Assembly (NCBI GenBank): GCA_039621445.1
Contig: CP154956.1
Span: forward strand, 42,494,437-42,558,436
Length of the DNA stretch: 64,000 nt
Source of the DNA: Euglena gracilis
Taxonomy: Eukaryota; Euglenida; Euglenophyceae; Euglenales
Direction of reading: 5' to 3'
Part shown: positions 30,240 through 41,549 of the stretch, piece after piece
Layout of the letters: every line of letters starts with the position of its first letter
Numbering within the stretch: the first letter of the stretch is position 1
Translations under genes and position numbers: made by a program
The notes under the pieces: generated by a model
The model's input: the letters and a program-made list of their open reading frames with translations, nothing else
The model's database searches: none
What the model was told of the DNA's origin: nothing

Positions 30240-31510
30240 GTTTCGCACGGTTTCTATACAAAAATCGACCGACACTAACAGATTCAGCAACGAATGCACG
30301 GAAATCGACCGACATAAACGGGCGCCCGAATGGAAATCGACTGACATAAACGGATTCCGATGTCTTGGGAATCGACAAACCTTTTGTTTCCTTTTTCTGA
30401 ATGTTTTTTTTTGTTCCGTTTTGGGACATTGTCAATTTCAGCCTGAAGTCCGTTAATGTCGACCAACCTTTTCTCTCATTTTTTTCTGAATGCTTTTTTC
30501 TTCCATTTTGACAGAAACAATCTCAGCCTGAAATCCGATGATGTCAATAGAATTGCAATACAGGCGTCGAGCCCAGAAAATAGGTTTTAACAGTCACCCC
30601 TCACCCGAAAACTTTTCTTTCAGACGACAAGCGAGGACAACTGAATCGGGCAAATTTGCCGAATACTTTTTTTGAAGTTCCAGAAAATTATGATCCGTCC
30701 TTACGTCCGTTCCATCCAAAGTTCAGCCAGCTGTGATCACCTGACTGCAAAATTTCGCCCCGAGCGAGAAATTGGTGATGGACTTTTTGGTGGTCGCTGG
30801 CGACTAGTCGCTGGCGACCATTGGTGATACGGACAGTCGCTAGCGACCATTGGTGATCTGGCGACTGGTCGCTGGCGACCACCAATTTAAGTCCACCCCC
30901 TCCAAAATATTTTTTAGCCCCCCACCTCCAAAAAAATAATTCAATATGAAGGAAAATGACTCGAAACCCACCCAAATGGCTTCCTTGAAATTGGTAGTCG
31001 GCCCGACCACCAATGGTCAGTAGCCATGGCCGCCAGTGACCAGTCGCTAGCGACCACCAAAAAATCCATCAAATCCATCACCAATTTCCCGCAATGGGCC
31101 GCAAAATTCCCCCGGCTTCGCCGGGGGGGGGGGGGGCTGTTATTTGGATTTTTGGCGGGAAACCTGAGGGGGGGGGCTTCTATTTTTGGGGGGGGTTTTA
31201 TTTGGGGGGGGGGCATTCTATTTGGGGGGGGGGGGGGGGGGGGGATTTAGGACCAAAAATGTCGAAAAAAAAAGGGAAATACAAAATGTCCTAAAAGTCA
31301 CTAAAAATTCCCAATCTGACCAGCAACAGATTTCAATGGAATGGAAATTGACTGACATAAACGGGCGCCTGAATGGAAATTGACCGACATGGCCGGGCGC
31401 CTGAATGGAAATCGACCGACATGAACAATTTCAGCCTGAAATCCGTTAATGTCAGTAGAATTTCAAGATAGGCGTCGGGCCCAGAAGATAGGTTTTAGAC
31501 CAAAAACACT
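30240..31510 (-). repeat. Large dispersed repeat R5, minus-oriented copy (intron 16)
   Basis: Reverse complement of segments at 55,945-56,555 and 57,640-57,870. Shared landmarks: AACCTATTTTCTGGGC(C/T)C(A/G)ACGCCTGT, CATTAACGGATxTCAGGCTGAA, the 32-bp GTCGATTTCCATTCAGGCGC units, CAGATTGGGAATTTTTAGTG and GGTGATCAC...GGCTGAACTTT. Its left edge (30,258-30,285) carries CTATACAAAAATCGACCGAC, also found at the palindrome at 60.4 kb. Confidence 0.82.
30769..31087. repeat. Small terminal-inverted-repeat element nested in R5
   Basis: Ends are imperfect inverted repeats of about 45 bp: left AAATTGGTGATGGACTTTTT GGTGGTCGCTGGCGAC, right complement AAATTGGTGATGGA...TTTTTTGGTGGTCGCTAGCGAC. Subterminal CTGGCGAC/GTCGC words are repeated three or more times. 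About 320 bp with no ORF. Confidence 0.75.
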
Positions 31511-31729
31511 GTTTTAGCCACGACTTTGGGACGGGGTCCATGCCCAAACCCCCGGCCCATTTTAGCTTTCCAAAAGTCCCTTGATTTTGGGGAAACCTCT
31601 CGACTCTTGGAAAAACTGGTCCCATGTAGGGGCAATTTTTCACAAGGAAAAAAAGAGAGCAGTGCAAAAATTTCGGTGGAACCTCCCCCACCGTTGCCAC
31701 CCCCCTTTGAATGTCCAACCACCACACAC

Positions 31730-31885
31730 CTTCTGGGGGATGACCCCGCCAACGATCACCAGGATGTCGCTGGCGTTTTGCGACTTCAGCTCGTTGATGA
31801 GCTGCGGCACCAGCGTCTTGTGGCCGGCCGCCTGGGTGCTGACCCCGACGATGTGCACGTCGGCCTCCACGGCGTGGCGGGCGAC
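31730..31885 (-). CDS. MCM exon 16
   Basis: Acceptor ACCCTCGCAG; 52 codons [52 protein letters not shown]; donor CAGAAG|GTGTGTG. Holds the second cobalamin motif S-x-L (here S-T-Q) and the GG motif. Confidence 0.93.
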
Positions 31886-32847
31886 CTGCGAGGGTTTGGC
31901 GGACCGTTGGCCCAGGCCGTGGGCTGTATGGGAAGGCCTGGCAGGGACCCCCACAATGGGGTTTGCAAGCAAACCTTGGATGTGGAAGACCTTGGACTTG
32001 AAAACCAGTGCCACTGGGAAAAGCAGCAAGGGGTGGTGGGTAGGGGGATGGTCGGCCCAGCAAAAATAAAATGAGTTCTCATGAAAATTTTGCCGGGCAT
32101 TTTGACCAATTTGGTGTTTCCAAAGGAATGAAAGATAAATTGAGATACAAGCAAGGGTGGTGGGCCTAAAAAGCAAGGGGTGGTGGGGTGGTGTGATGGT
32201 CGGCCCAGAGCAAAAAAAACATCGTTTTTTCACTGCCCATTTCTCGCCATCCAGCCCTTGTTGGACACGGGTTCGGTGTGTGGCATGGGATTTTATGAAA
32301 GCAACAGTTGAAAATAACACAGAAATTGTTCTGAAGGATTGTCTGAATCGTCCCTTTCTCAAAATGCCCGCCCCCCACACTGGGCTTCTTTTTTACAGGG
32401 TGATTTTTGCCAGCCTATAACCTGCCCTTGGGGCAGGGTTCACAGGAATCCCGGAAACCCAAGGGTGGTGAGTGAAGATTTGAAAAGACCTCCTTAGCTT
32501 TGCGTGGGTCACTTTCCACTTTTCAAAACCATTCCTTTGCCCCCCCTGTGTACACTACAGCTGTTCGTTTGGTACCTTTTATCCCCCCTTCTTTGCTGTG
32601 TTTTCTTAACCCCTGGGGACGAAAAGGTCACATTTTTTAGTGAAAAAAATCCCAAACCAGATCTTCAATTTATCCGGAATTGAGGGCGATAGAAGCCAAA
32701 GACAGACAAATCCCGTGAAGGTGGGCGGGCAATCAAACAACAAAGATGGATCTACAATTTTCTGCGCCATTGATACATTTGCTGACACACAATTGCCATG
32801 AAAACATGAGGTTGATTGCTTTGTCAAACTGACTGGAACATTTACAC

Positions 32848-32933
32848 CTCAGCAGGGGTCTGGAACAAAGGCCCAACGTCAACGTCAAATCCCATATCTG
32901 CGAACCAGTGGAAACCACTTTGGCCCCACGGTC
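32848..32933 (-). CDS. MCM exon 15 (one base missing)
   Basis: Begins GACCGTGGGG directly after ...GTCTGGACAT. Encodes DRGAKVVSTG, then FADMGFDVDVGPLFQTPAE after a required +1 shift at CACTGGTTCGCAG. The exon is 86 bases where 87 keep the frame. Donor GCTGAG|GTGTAA. The lost base could be an assembly error or a true frameshift. Confidence 0.9.
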
Positions 32934-33343
32934 ATGTCCAGACTTTGATTGGAACAAAGAGGTGGTGCTTTGACTTTGACGACTGACGATAATTTTCACA
33001 ATGACAAACCACCAGGTCATTGCCAAACCCAGCTGTGTGAAGGTGCTTGTGTGAAACTGAAAATCAAACCCAAAAAATTGTAATCTTCGGGCAGAACATC
33101 TTACTTTTTCTGACATCACAATTGCCATGAAAATGAGAACGGGCAATGCAAAAAAAACAAATGGGAACACAAAAGGCATGACGTGGAAACCTTGTTCAAA
33201 CCACTTTGAGACTTTTCAATTAAGACAACACCGTGGTTCAACTGCTCAATTTTTTTCACTTTGATGGTCCTTTGTCATTTGACGAATTTTTTGGAAACTG
33301 TAATAATATTATGTGTTGTATGTGGGTGTTGCATTTTTATTTG

Positions 33344-33372
33344 CCTGTGTGTGTGTGTGTGTGTGTGTGTTT
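33344..33372. repeat. (GT)n microsatellite
   Basis: About 14 GT units in intron 14, followed at 33,455-33,520 by (ATGCAAAAAA)n repeats. Confidence 0.9.
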
Positions 33373-33779
33373 GTGTGTCTTGCATTGTGTGAAAATTATC
33401 AAATAACACAACTTGCATGGGTGGGATATGCAACAAGGCTCCTCCAAATTGCAATGCAAAAAAATGCAAAAAAATGCAAAAAAAATGCAAAAAAATGCAA
33501 TGCAAAAAAATGCAAAGTGTGCATAAATTCCTTTAGGAGCTCCCTGGAACGTTTTCCTCTGGAGAAGACTTGGAAAAGTTTTACTTTCTCCAAAAAAGCA
33601 ACATTAAAAAGAAAATGTGATGCAAACTTGTGAAGTGATATGCTTGGTTCACCTAGTTGCATCCACTTATATTTCATTATGCAAACCAACTACTGCCAAA
33701 AACGTGAAGTTTGCAACCTCCAGTTGTCTGCTCCCTGGGTTCATCCACATCCCTGAGCAATGCCAAATCAAGTCTGGTT

Positions 33780-33864
33780 GTGTCCATCCTGCCCCATCTT
33801 GCAGACCAGGATACGCGGCCGACGACCATGCTTCGCCTCGAATGCCTCCACCTTCTTCCGGATA
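33780..33864 (-). CDS. MCM exon 14
   Basis: Acceptor ATATGTCACAG; encodes IRKKVEAFEAKHGRRPRILV CKMGQDGH. It ends at GGACAC within the cobalamin motif D-x-H-x-x-G; the next intron begins AACCAG. Confidence 0.92.
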
Positions 33865-34488
33865 CTGTGACATATAATAAAAAATGCAAAGAAAGAAAAG
33901 ATAACATGTGAAAAACAAACTGTTGCAACCCATCGCAAAAGCAACGTTGAAACAATACAACACTTTTTTTGCATCAACATTTTTTCTCCAGATGTTCAAA
34001 TATTATTCTATTCTCTCCAGCAGATGAAATGCTTTCGAAGAAAATTTCGCCAAGCAAACCTACAATTTTTTTGCATTTTGTTGCATATTACTTTCATCCT
34101 CTGTTTCCACCACCGTCTGTCTGTCTTTTTGAGCCTGCTGGACAATTTCTGGGGGAAAGGGGACGACTCACCACATTTGAAAAAAAAAGTCAACGCACTT
34201 TTTTGAAAGCCAGCTACCAACTTCCTACACCACCCATGGGTCACTCTTGCCATTCAGACAAAAATAATGCTTTTACAACATCAATGGATTATGAGGATTT
34301 TCAAAAAAACATACGGTGCTGGGTTGGTTTACATGATGCAATCAACCCGAAATCGTGGTTTGCACCAAATGAAAAAAATAAAAAAAATAGGGTCCCCAAA
34401 GATCCCCTTGAAGGTCTGCCAATGGGGACACAAAAAAAAAGCTTGGGTCCGCTTCAAGCGACGTGCGTCGAAAGCGGGAGGGACGCAC

Positions 34489-34871
34489 CTCTCAATGCCA
34501 CCCTTGTCCTTAATGTTGTTCTCATACTCCGACAGATACACCCCGCTGACCACGTTGGTGCCCGCCACGTACCGGCCGTGAACCTTCTCGATGGCAAGAG
34601 AGATCTCCCCGACCGTGGCGCGGGCGCGCGCGGCAATCACCGCTAGGTCCAGCAGGTTGCCCTCGCCGTTGCGGGCGCACTCCGTGATGGCGTCCAGCGC
34701 CTTCTCCACCGCGGCTGAGTCCCGCGTGGCGCGGATCTTGCTGAGGCGCTCCACCTGCTTCTTGCGCACAATGGTGTTGTCGATGGACAGCACCTCCACC
34801 GACTCACCATCTTGCGGGATGGTGTACTTGTTGACCCCAACAATCACATCGGCCCCGCTGTCGATACGAGC
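34489..34871 (-). CDS. MCM exon 13 (longest exon)
   Basis: Acceptor AACGTTGCAG; 127 codons ARIDSGADVIVGVNKYTIPQ ... EVLSIDNTIVRKKQVERLSK ... ATVGEISLAIEKVHGRYVAG, ending with donor GAGAG|GTGCGT. It links the barrel to the cobalamin domain. It is notably GC-rich (GCG/CGC codons) compared with the other exons. Confidence 0.93.
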
Positions 34872-34989
34872 CTGCAACGTTTGGGGTATCTTCATCCTGG
34901 AAACTTCGCAAAAAAAACCGGGGGGGGGCAGAAAACTACCCCATGCCACCGGGGGGGGGGGGGTTCAACACCCGGGGCTCAGGCAGCTA

Positions 34990-35170
34990 GCAAAGCCGGG
35001 GGAAGGGGAGGTTTGGAGTGGAAAACCAGTCAGTCAGTCAGCCAGTCAGTCAGTCAGTCAGTCAGAAACAACCAGTAAATCACCCCCAGGGTGGTTTCAG
35101 ACCATTGTCTGAAGCCACCCGGGGGGGGGGGTGACTGACTGGCTTTTCCGGAGTGACTGATTAGTTTGTT
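34990..35170. repeat. (CAGT)n and R2-related inverted sequence
   Basis: About ten CAGT units (35,029-35,064, GTCAGTCAGTCAGCCAGTCAG) followed by a G-run and GTGACTGACTGGCTTTTCC, the complement of the CAGT words. Related to repeat R2. Confidence 0.8.
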
Positions 35171-35339
35171 TTGGGGGGGGGGGGGCTCTGGACCCCTGGC
35201 CAGGAAGGGCTGAAAATGGCCACCCGGCGCCAAAAGCGCCCAAAATTTTTGGGGGAGGTTTTGGCCAAACTTCATTGATTTTGAGCCATTTTTGGCGTGG
35301 CCAGAGTGACAGGGGGAGGGCAGACATTCATTTAGTGTG

Positions 35340-35452
35340 GTTCACAAAAGACGTGTGAACCACAAAGTTTTTTTGGTGTCCACATGTGAACCACAAAAAT
35401 TTTTTTGGTGTCCACAGGTGAACCACAGAATTTTTTTGGTGTCCATAAAAAT
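35340..35452. repeat. 34-bp tandem repeat, three copies
   Basis: Units GTGAACCACAAAAATTTTTT TGGTGTCCACAG repeated three times with small changes in intron 12. Confidence 0.9.
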
Positions 35453-36479
35453 TTATACCCACAAAAATGATTAAGAATCAAAAAAGTAAGTTTTACAACT
35501 AAAAGCGGATTGACCTTGAGACACCTCAGCCAAATTGTGGACCTTGGCTCCGGCTCAATCCGTAAAATGTGGCAGCGAATCACACCCCCCAGGCTTGTAT
35601 GGGAATCTCGAGGAGGGGGCGGGTGGGGGAACCCCCCAGGGGTGTTTTTTTTAAGACCGGGGGGGTTCCCCTGGGGGGCCTTAGTTGCACTAAGGCTTCT
35701 TGTCTGTTTATGGCCGGCGTTAACTTCGCTTCTGGCCCAGTTTGCTGTGTGGTGTGTGGCCAGGGGGGGGGGGGCGGGGACCCACTCAAAAATTGCGAAA
35801 AATTCCCAAAATAGCACCTTTTCAAAAACTTTCGGCGCTTTTGCCGCTGAAAAATATATCCCACCGCCCCTGGAGGACCTCCCGGGGGGGGGGGGGCTTG
35901 GCCAGACCCACCCTACCCGGGCCAAAACTGTACAAAATGGCCAAAAATTGGCCAAAAAAATGGCCGTAATGCGGGGTAGGCGGGGAGTTGCGGGGAAATC
36001 AAAATACCCTTGGATAGAGCATTTCAAGGGCTTCAATTTAAGTCTGCGGACATTTCCTTTGAACCCCCCAGTTGCTCGCGACTGAAGGAAAAAAATTCTG
36101 GGAACGGAGCCGGGATCATGGTGATAATCCACGGTTATCACGGTCCACCAAGGGGCGGGGGGGAGGGGGGGTTCCACACCCCCCTTTAAGGGATAAGAGC
36201 TCAGCGACCCCCCCCCCTACCACCTACCTCATGTCTGCGGAGCTTCCCATACAACCCTGCACACCCCACCATTTATGCCGATGTCCGTTTTGATATGGCA
36301 AGGAGATTTTGTTTTTCTTTGGAGAAGAGAAGCTTCCAGATGAACTGGAAGAGCAACTGAGTGGGGACTCGGAGGCTGCACTCTCCGCCTTCTCCGGCTC
36401 CTCCCGAGGACGCCATTGGGCATACATGTTCGAAGAAGATTGCTCCCCCATACCCCCCATACCCCAAATTTTTTTGCCC

Positions 36480-36870
36480 CAAACCATGCTTTTTGGTCTT
36501 TTCCGGACACGGAAAACCTGTTTCTAAGCCCGAAATGCCCGTTTCTCGACCCCTCGGCGCCCGTTTTTTTGGCCCGAAACGGAAGGCGTTTGAGTCAAAA
36601 AAGGGTCAAAAAAGTCGAAAGAAAATCGAAAAAAATTTTGCACGAAACGATGCTTTTTTGGCCTCCCGGACCCGGAAAACATGTTTTTGAGCCGAAAATG
36701 AGCGTTTTTCGACCCCCCCCGGCGCCCCCTTTTTGACCCAAAACCCATGGTGTTTGGGTCAAAAACGGGTCAAAAGAGTCGGAAAAAAAATGGGGGAAAA
36801 AATTATTTTTTGGCCTCCCGGACCGGAAATCCTGGTTTTGAGCCGAAAATGAAGGTCTTCGACTGCGCGA
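36480..36870. repeat. Diverged tandem repeat of about 170 bp
   Basis: Two and a half copies with landmarks TTTTTGGCCTCCCGGACCCGG, AAAACATGTTTTTGAGCCGAA and GGGTCAAAAAAGTCGAAA. All six frames are low-complexity Lys/Phe/Arg-rich; not coding. Confidence 0.8.
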
Positions 36871-37159
36871 CGTGTGAAACTGTTCGAGTGCCCGGGACCC
36901 ACCCCCCTCCCCGGCCCCCCCCGGCAACAAAAATTAACCTCATCTTTGTCTACCGCCTTTTTTTGTTGGCAAATTGTGCGCCGTGTGAAACTGTGCGAGG
37001 CCCCGGGGCGGGGGGGGGGGGGGCTCCCGCCCCCCCCCCAAGGGATGGATGGGAAGCTTTGAATGGGGGGGGTCAGACCCCCCCTCCCGACACGGAGGGG
37101 GGGGGGGGGTCAGACCCCCCCTCCTACCAAGGGGGGGGAATGCAACTTGGCCCTTCAAA

Positions 37160-37545
37160 TTATGCAAGTCAAAAAAATGCAAAAAAAATGCAAAAAAATG
37201 CAAAAAAATGCAAAAAAATGCAACTTGCATGAAAACCTTGAGAAAAAGCTGGAATATGACAGAGCTTTGCTGCCTAAAATCAAAAAAATTTCCAGGGCAA
37301 AATATATAAAGAAAAAAAATAAAAAAAAAAAATGCAAAAAAATACAAACATATGCCAACCAACAACAAATTTTTTTTCAAGGGCAAAATATTTTATGTAA
37401 AAAATGCAAAAAAATGCAAAAAAAATCCAAACATACGGCAACCAACTACAAAAAATTTTTCCAGGCAAAATATTTTATGCAAAAAAAATGCAAAAAATGC
37501 AAATTTCGGGAAAACCTGATTATGCAAAAAAATGCAAATTATGCA
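37160..37545. repeat. (ATGCAAAAAA)n and 95-bp A-rich tandem units
   Basis: Short ATGCAAAAAA words, then about three units containing CAGGGCAAAATATTTTATG and AACATAyGxCAACCAACTAC. No ORF of interest. Confidence 0.85.
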
Positions 37546-37573
37546 AGTTGCATTTCCCCCCCCCCCTGCTCCT

Positions 37574-38013
37574 ACCTCGAAACTGAGGGGGGGGGGCGAA
37601 AATTTTTCGATTTCATGGACGGGCAAAGGACCGGAAATCGGGTCAAAATCGGTCAAAAATCCCTGTTTTTTCCTTGAAAATCGCTCCAAAAATGCTCATT
37701 TTTTGAATTTTTTTGTTCATTTTTGGGGGAAAACACCAACACATCAAAGAATGAGCAATATGTCCAAAAATCAGCAAAAGGGGTGTTTTTGCTCATTTTC
37801 CGGTGCGCAGCGCCGGAAGAAAATTTCCTGCTATTTTTGGCACCTGTCAAGGAGGGGGGGTTGGGGGGTCTGGACCCCCCCTCCCCCTCCCAACATCTAG
37901 GGGGGGGGGGGTCCGGACGCCCCCCCCCCCCTTCCCCCCCCGGGGGGGGGGGTGGTCGGGCCCCCCCCCCCTACCACCTACCTCAATACCGAAGGGCTTC
38001 CCATCCATCCCTG
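37574..38013 (+). repeat. Dispersed repeat R1, copy 2
   Basis: Same ordered landmarks as copy 1, from ACCTCGAAACTGAG to GGGCTTCCCATCCATCCCTG, with the hairpin CCGGTGCGCAGCGCCGG (one change in the stem). Lies in intron 12 of MCM. Confidence 0.9.
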
Positions 38014-39384
38014 CCCCCTGGACCCCCCCCCCCGGCAACAAAAATAAACCTCATCTTTGTCCACCGACTTTTTTTGTTGGTAAATTGCGCGCCGTGTGAA
38101 ACTGTTCGAGTGCCCGGGGGGGGGCTCCCGCCCATCGTTCGATATAAGGACAGGTGGGGGGGGTGGTCCGGACCCCCCCTGCGGGCCAGGTGGGGGGGGG
38201 GGGGGGGGTACCCCCCCCCCCCTAAACAGGTGCGCGGTCTGGGTTACCGAATTTCGGCCCGGCGCTTTGCGCCTGGCCGAAAATTTTTGACCCCCCAAAA
38301 CGACCAAAAGTGCCATTTTGGGCACTTTTTGGGCAAAAATGTGCCAAAAATGCAAAAAAAAATTCGGCGCAAAGCGCCGGAGGAAAAAATTCACCCTTTT
38401 TGGGGGGGTCCCGGGAACCCCCCCGAGGGTCGGTCCGGACCCCCCTGGCAGGTGGGGGGGGGGGTGGTCCGGACCCCCCCTGCGGGCCAGGAGGGGGGGG
38501 GGGGGGGGGGGCACCCCCACCTAAACCATGTACGCCCTCCTTATATCAAACCCTGCTCCCGCCCCCCCCAGACCCCCCCCGGCAACAAAATAAACCTCAT
38601 CTTTGTCTACCGCCTTTTTTGTTGGCAAATCGTGCGATGTATGAAAGTGTTCGAGTGCCTGGGGGCCATAAACCTCGTCAACAACATCCCCACACCCTTC
38701 CCCCCATACCCCTCTATACCCCCCATACCCCAGGTATGGGGTCCCTACTTTGTGCCATACGTGGCTATACGATACAAAGAAAAACCCCGCTGGACACTGC
38801 ATGCCAATGAAGGCAACAAAAATGCAATTTCCTTCAACTTTTGTTTTGTTTCTCCGTTGGAGCATTTTTTTGTAAAATTTCAACATAACACCTTGCACTC
38901 ACAATTTTGGGACTTCCTGCCGAAAATTGTTGGTAATTTTGGGCTCTTTTGCCAAAAACGCCTGACCTTTCACCATAAAGACTGGTGGGCAATTTTTTGA
39001 GGTTCTGTTGCAGAGACTTTCAGAGGTCAGTATTTTTTGGACTTTGCAAAAGCTAAGTCACGGGATATGCAATTCCTGAACAAACCGGTGCAACCCCACG
39101 GCTCTTCAGAGCAACACAGCTGATACAAATGAGATCATACCTGGTGGAAATGGAAATGAAAATATACTCACCCCCCTCAAAGTGTCCCTCCAAAATGGCC
39201 AAAAATTTGCCAACTTTTGGTTAACCCAGCCATTTGCCTTCGACGCCAAAGGGCACACTGGGATTCACCATGACTTTTGTTGTTTGGCAAATTGTAAATT
39301 GTGAATTTTTTGAAATGGACGTTTTTTGGGATTTTTTTTTGAGCCCCCCCCCCCCAGAAACTCCGTCCTGAGGAGTGTCATTCT

Positions 39385-39690
39385 TTGGCGACCCCGGGGG
39401 GGAGGGTCACTTCCCACTCTGAAAAAACCACTTTTCCCAAAAACCAGTCAGTCACTTTACTCCCCCCCGGGGATGAATGATGAGGAGGTGGCAATGAACA
39501 TTTGCCAAAAAGTCTGAAACAAATCCAAAAAAAATCCGGCGCCTTTGGCGCCGGGCAAGCCACTGTTTCATTTTCGGGCCTACCCCACCCCCGGGAGGGG
39601 GGGTTCTTGGCCAGAAAACCAGTCAGTCACCCCCGGGGGGGGGGGGGTGGGACAGGTGTTAAGCAATGGTATGGTCCTGAGTCCTGTGTT
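39385..39690. repeat. Dispersed repeat R2, copy 2
   Basis: CACTTCCCACTCTGAAAAAA, AACCAGTCAGTCACTTTACT, then GGCGCCTTTGGCGCC, TTTCATTTTCGGGCCTACCCC, AGTCAGTCACCCCCGG and GGTGTTAAGCAATGGTATGG. The second half is inverted relative to copy 1. Confidence 0.75.
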
Positions 39691-40783
39691 TAAAACGCAA
39701 TCCTCCAGTTTGTCCTCGTTCAGACAGCGAACACCCTCTTGGTTGACGGGTTGCGTGTGTAGCATTCAACCCGGCGTCGCTGGTGTCGTTTTTTTAAAAC
39801 GTTTTTTATGTTTCTTTGAAATAAGGAAAAAAGAGTTTAAAAAACAAAGGGGAAAACAATGAGACCAGATTTCCCTTGATCGCAAGGGTGATATCAACAT
39901 TGACTGAAATGCTGTTCAAAATTTTTGGTCAAATTCACAAAAAAAAGGAAAAAATCACCAATTTTGATCACTTTTTATCAATTTTCTTGTTGAAACCATC
40001 CAGATTTTGCTTTGACATGGTCCATAGCTTGCATTTGAAATGCAAAAAATTGCCCACAACCCTCAGTGGTGTTTTTTTTGTGGTTTTAATTTTTTTAAAA
40101 CATTTTTAAAAAAAATTGTTTTAGCTTCGCTTTAAACGAGATGCCAGGTATGCTGGTGTTTGGAGGGCAAAAGGAAACAAAAAAAATTGGCAAATCCCAA
40201 AAACTTTCAAAAAAAATCCCAAAACTGCCAGACCACAGAGTCCCAAACCTCTGACAAAACAATTCAGAAGATTTCCAAAAAAAATCCAAAATTTTTGGCA
40301 AAAATGTGTGCAAAATTATGCAAAAATTGCACAAATATTTTCAAAAAAATACAAAAATTTCTGCCAAAAATGTCAAAAATTATGGCAAAACACCCCGGAA
40401 ACTGTGAGTGTTCGGTGCAACATTTTTACAATATGCCCAGTGCCCGCCCCCTTTGTCCACCGACCGGGGGGGGGGCACCCCCCTGACTGGGGGGGGGGGT
40501 CAGTAAATAGGGGTGGTCGGTAGATGGGGGGGGATGTTTTTCTTTGAAATTACACTCAATTTTTTTTGGCCTTTCCTGGCCTCCAGCATGTGGATGAAAA
40601 ATGCTGGCTGGCTGGATCAGGTGTTTTCTTAAGGACCCCCCCCCCATGGAGGGTCCCGTGGGCCAGCTGGAAAAAGGTGCTGGCTGGACCCCCGGCAGGG
40701 ATGGATGGGAAGCCTTGAGGGGGGGGGGGTCGGACCCCCCCTCCCGGCACGGAGGGGGGGGGTGGGTCGGACCCCCCCCTCCT

Positions 40784-41225
40784 ACCTCGAAACTGAGGGG
40801 GGGGGGGGCCGAAATTTTTTCGATTTCATGGACGGGCAAAGGGCCGGAAATCGGGTCGGAATCGGTCAAAAAACCCTGATTTTTCTTTGAAAATCTATCC
40901 AAAAATGCTCATTTTTTGAAATTTTTTGAACATGTTTTTGGGGGAAAACACCAACACATCAAAAAATGGGCAATATGGCCAAAAGTCAGCAAAAGGGGTG
41001 TTTTTTGCTCATTTTCCGGCGCACAGCGCCGGAAGAAAATTTTCTGCTATTTTTGGCACCTGTCAAGGAGGGGGGGGTGGGGGGGTCGCGACTCCCCCTC
41101 CCAACATCTAGGGGGGGGGGGGTCCGGACCCCCCCCATACCACCTTACCCCCCCAGGGGGGGGGGGTGGTCGGGCCCCCCCCCTACCACCTACCTCAATA
41201 CCGAAGGGCTTCCCATCCATCCCTG
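40784..41225 (+). repeat. Dispersed repeat R1, copy 3
   Basis: Full-length match to copy 1, including CCGGCGCACAGCGCCGG and the terminal CTACCACCTACCTCAATACC. Intron 12 of MCM; ends about 260 bp before exon 12. Confidence 0.9.
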
Positions 41226-41485
41226 ACCCCCGGGGGGGGGGGGTCCGGCTGGCTAACAGCTGGACCTGGCGGGTACCCCCAAAAAAATGCCCGAAAAAGC
41301 CCAGATCCAGCTGGTTTGTGAAACCCTCATAGTCACTCACAAATGCCATTTTTGGTCACTTTGACCCCCTTTTCCAAAAATTTGGACTGATCTTCACCCC
41401 TCCCCCCAAGTAAAGGCGGTGAAGCATGAGTTCATGAATACACCCGATTCTTGAGGAAATGAACAAAACCAAAGCAAACAGCAAC

Positions 41486-41549
41486 CTGCTTCCGGGCTGC
41501 GCTCTCTTCAATGCGAAGCTTTGGCATCCCTGAGTTAATGGCCTTCGTC
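41486..41549 (-). CDS. MCM exon 12
   Basis: Encodes TKAINSGMPKLRIEESAARK Q; donor AAGCAG|GTTGCT. GMPKLRIEE-x-AARKQ is a signature of the family. The 5' edge follows ...CCTGGGGGT of intron 11. Confidence 0.92.

Larger units (their letters stand above)
36900..38662. repeat. Dispersed 85-bp repeat R7, three copies
   Basis: CCGGCAACAAAAATAAACCT CATCTTTGTC...TTTTTTTGTTGG...GTGTGAAACTGTTCGAGTG occurs at about 36,920-36,998, 38,030-38,118 and 38,578-38,662, each beside G/C runs. Copies 2 and 3 flank GGCGCAAAGCGCCGG hairpin sequence. Confidence 0.8.

Noticed and set aside
31452-32380. Several 120-250-codon ORFs on both strands around MCM exon 16
   Set aside because: Only the segment reading [11 protein letters not shown]...GGVIPQK is exon; the extensions are intron read-through and the other frames are shadows of a GC-rich exon.
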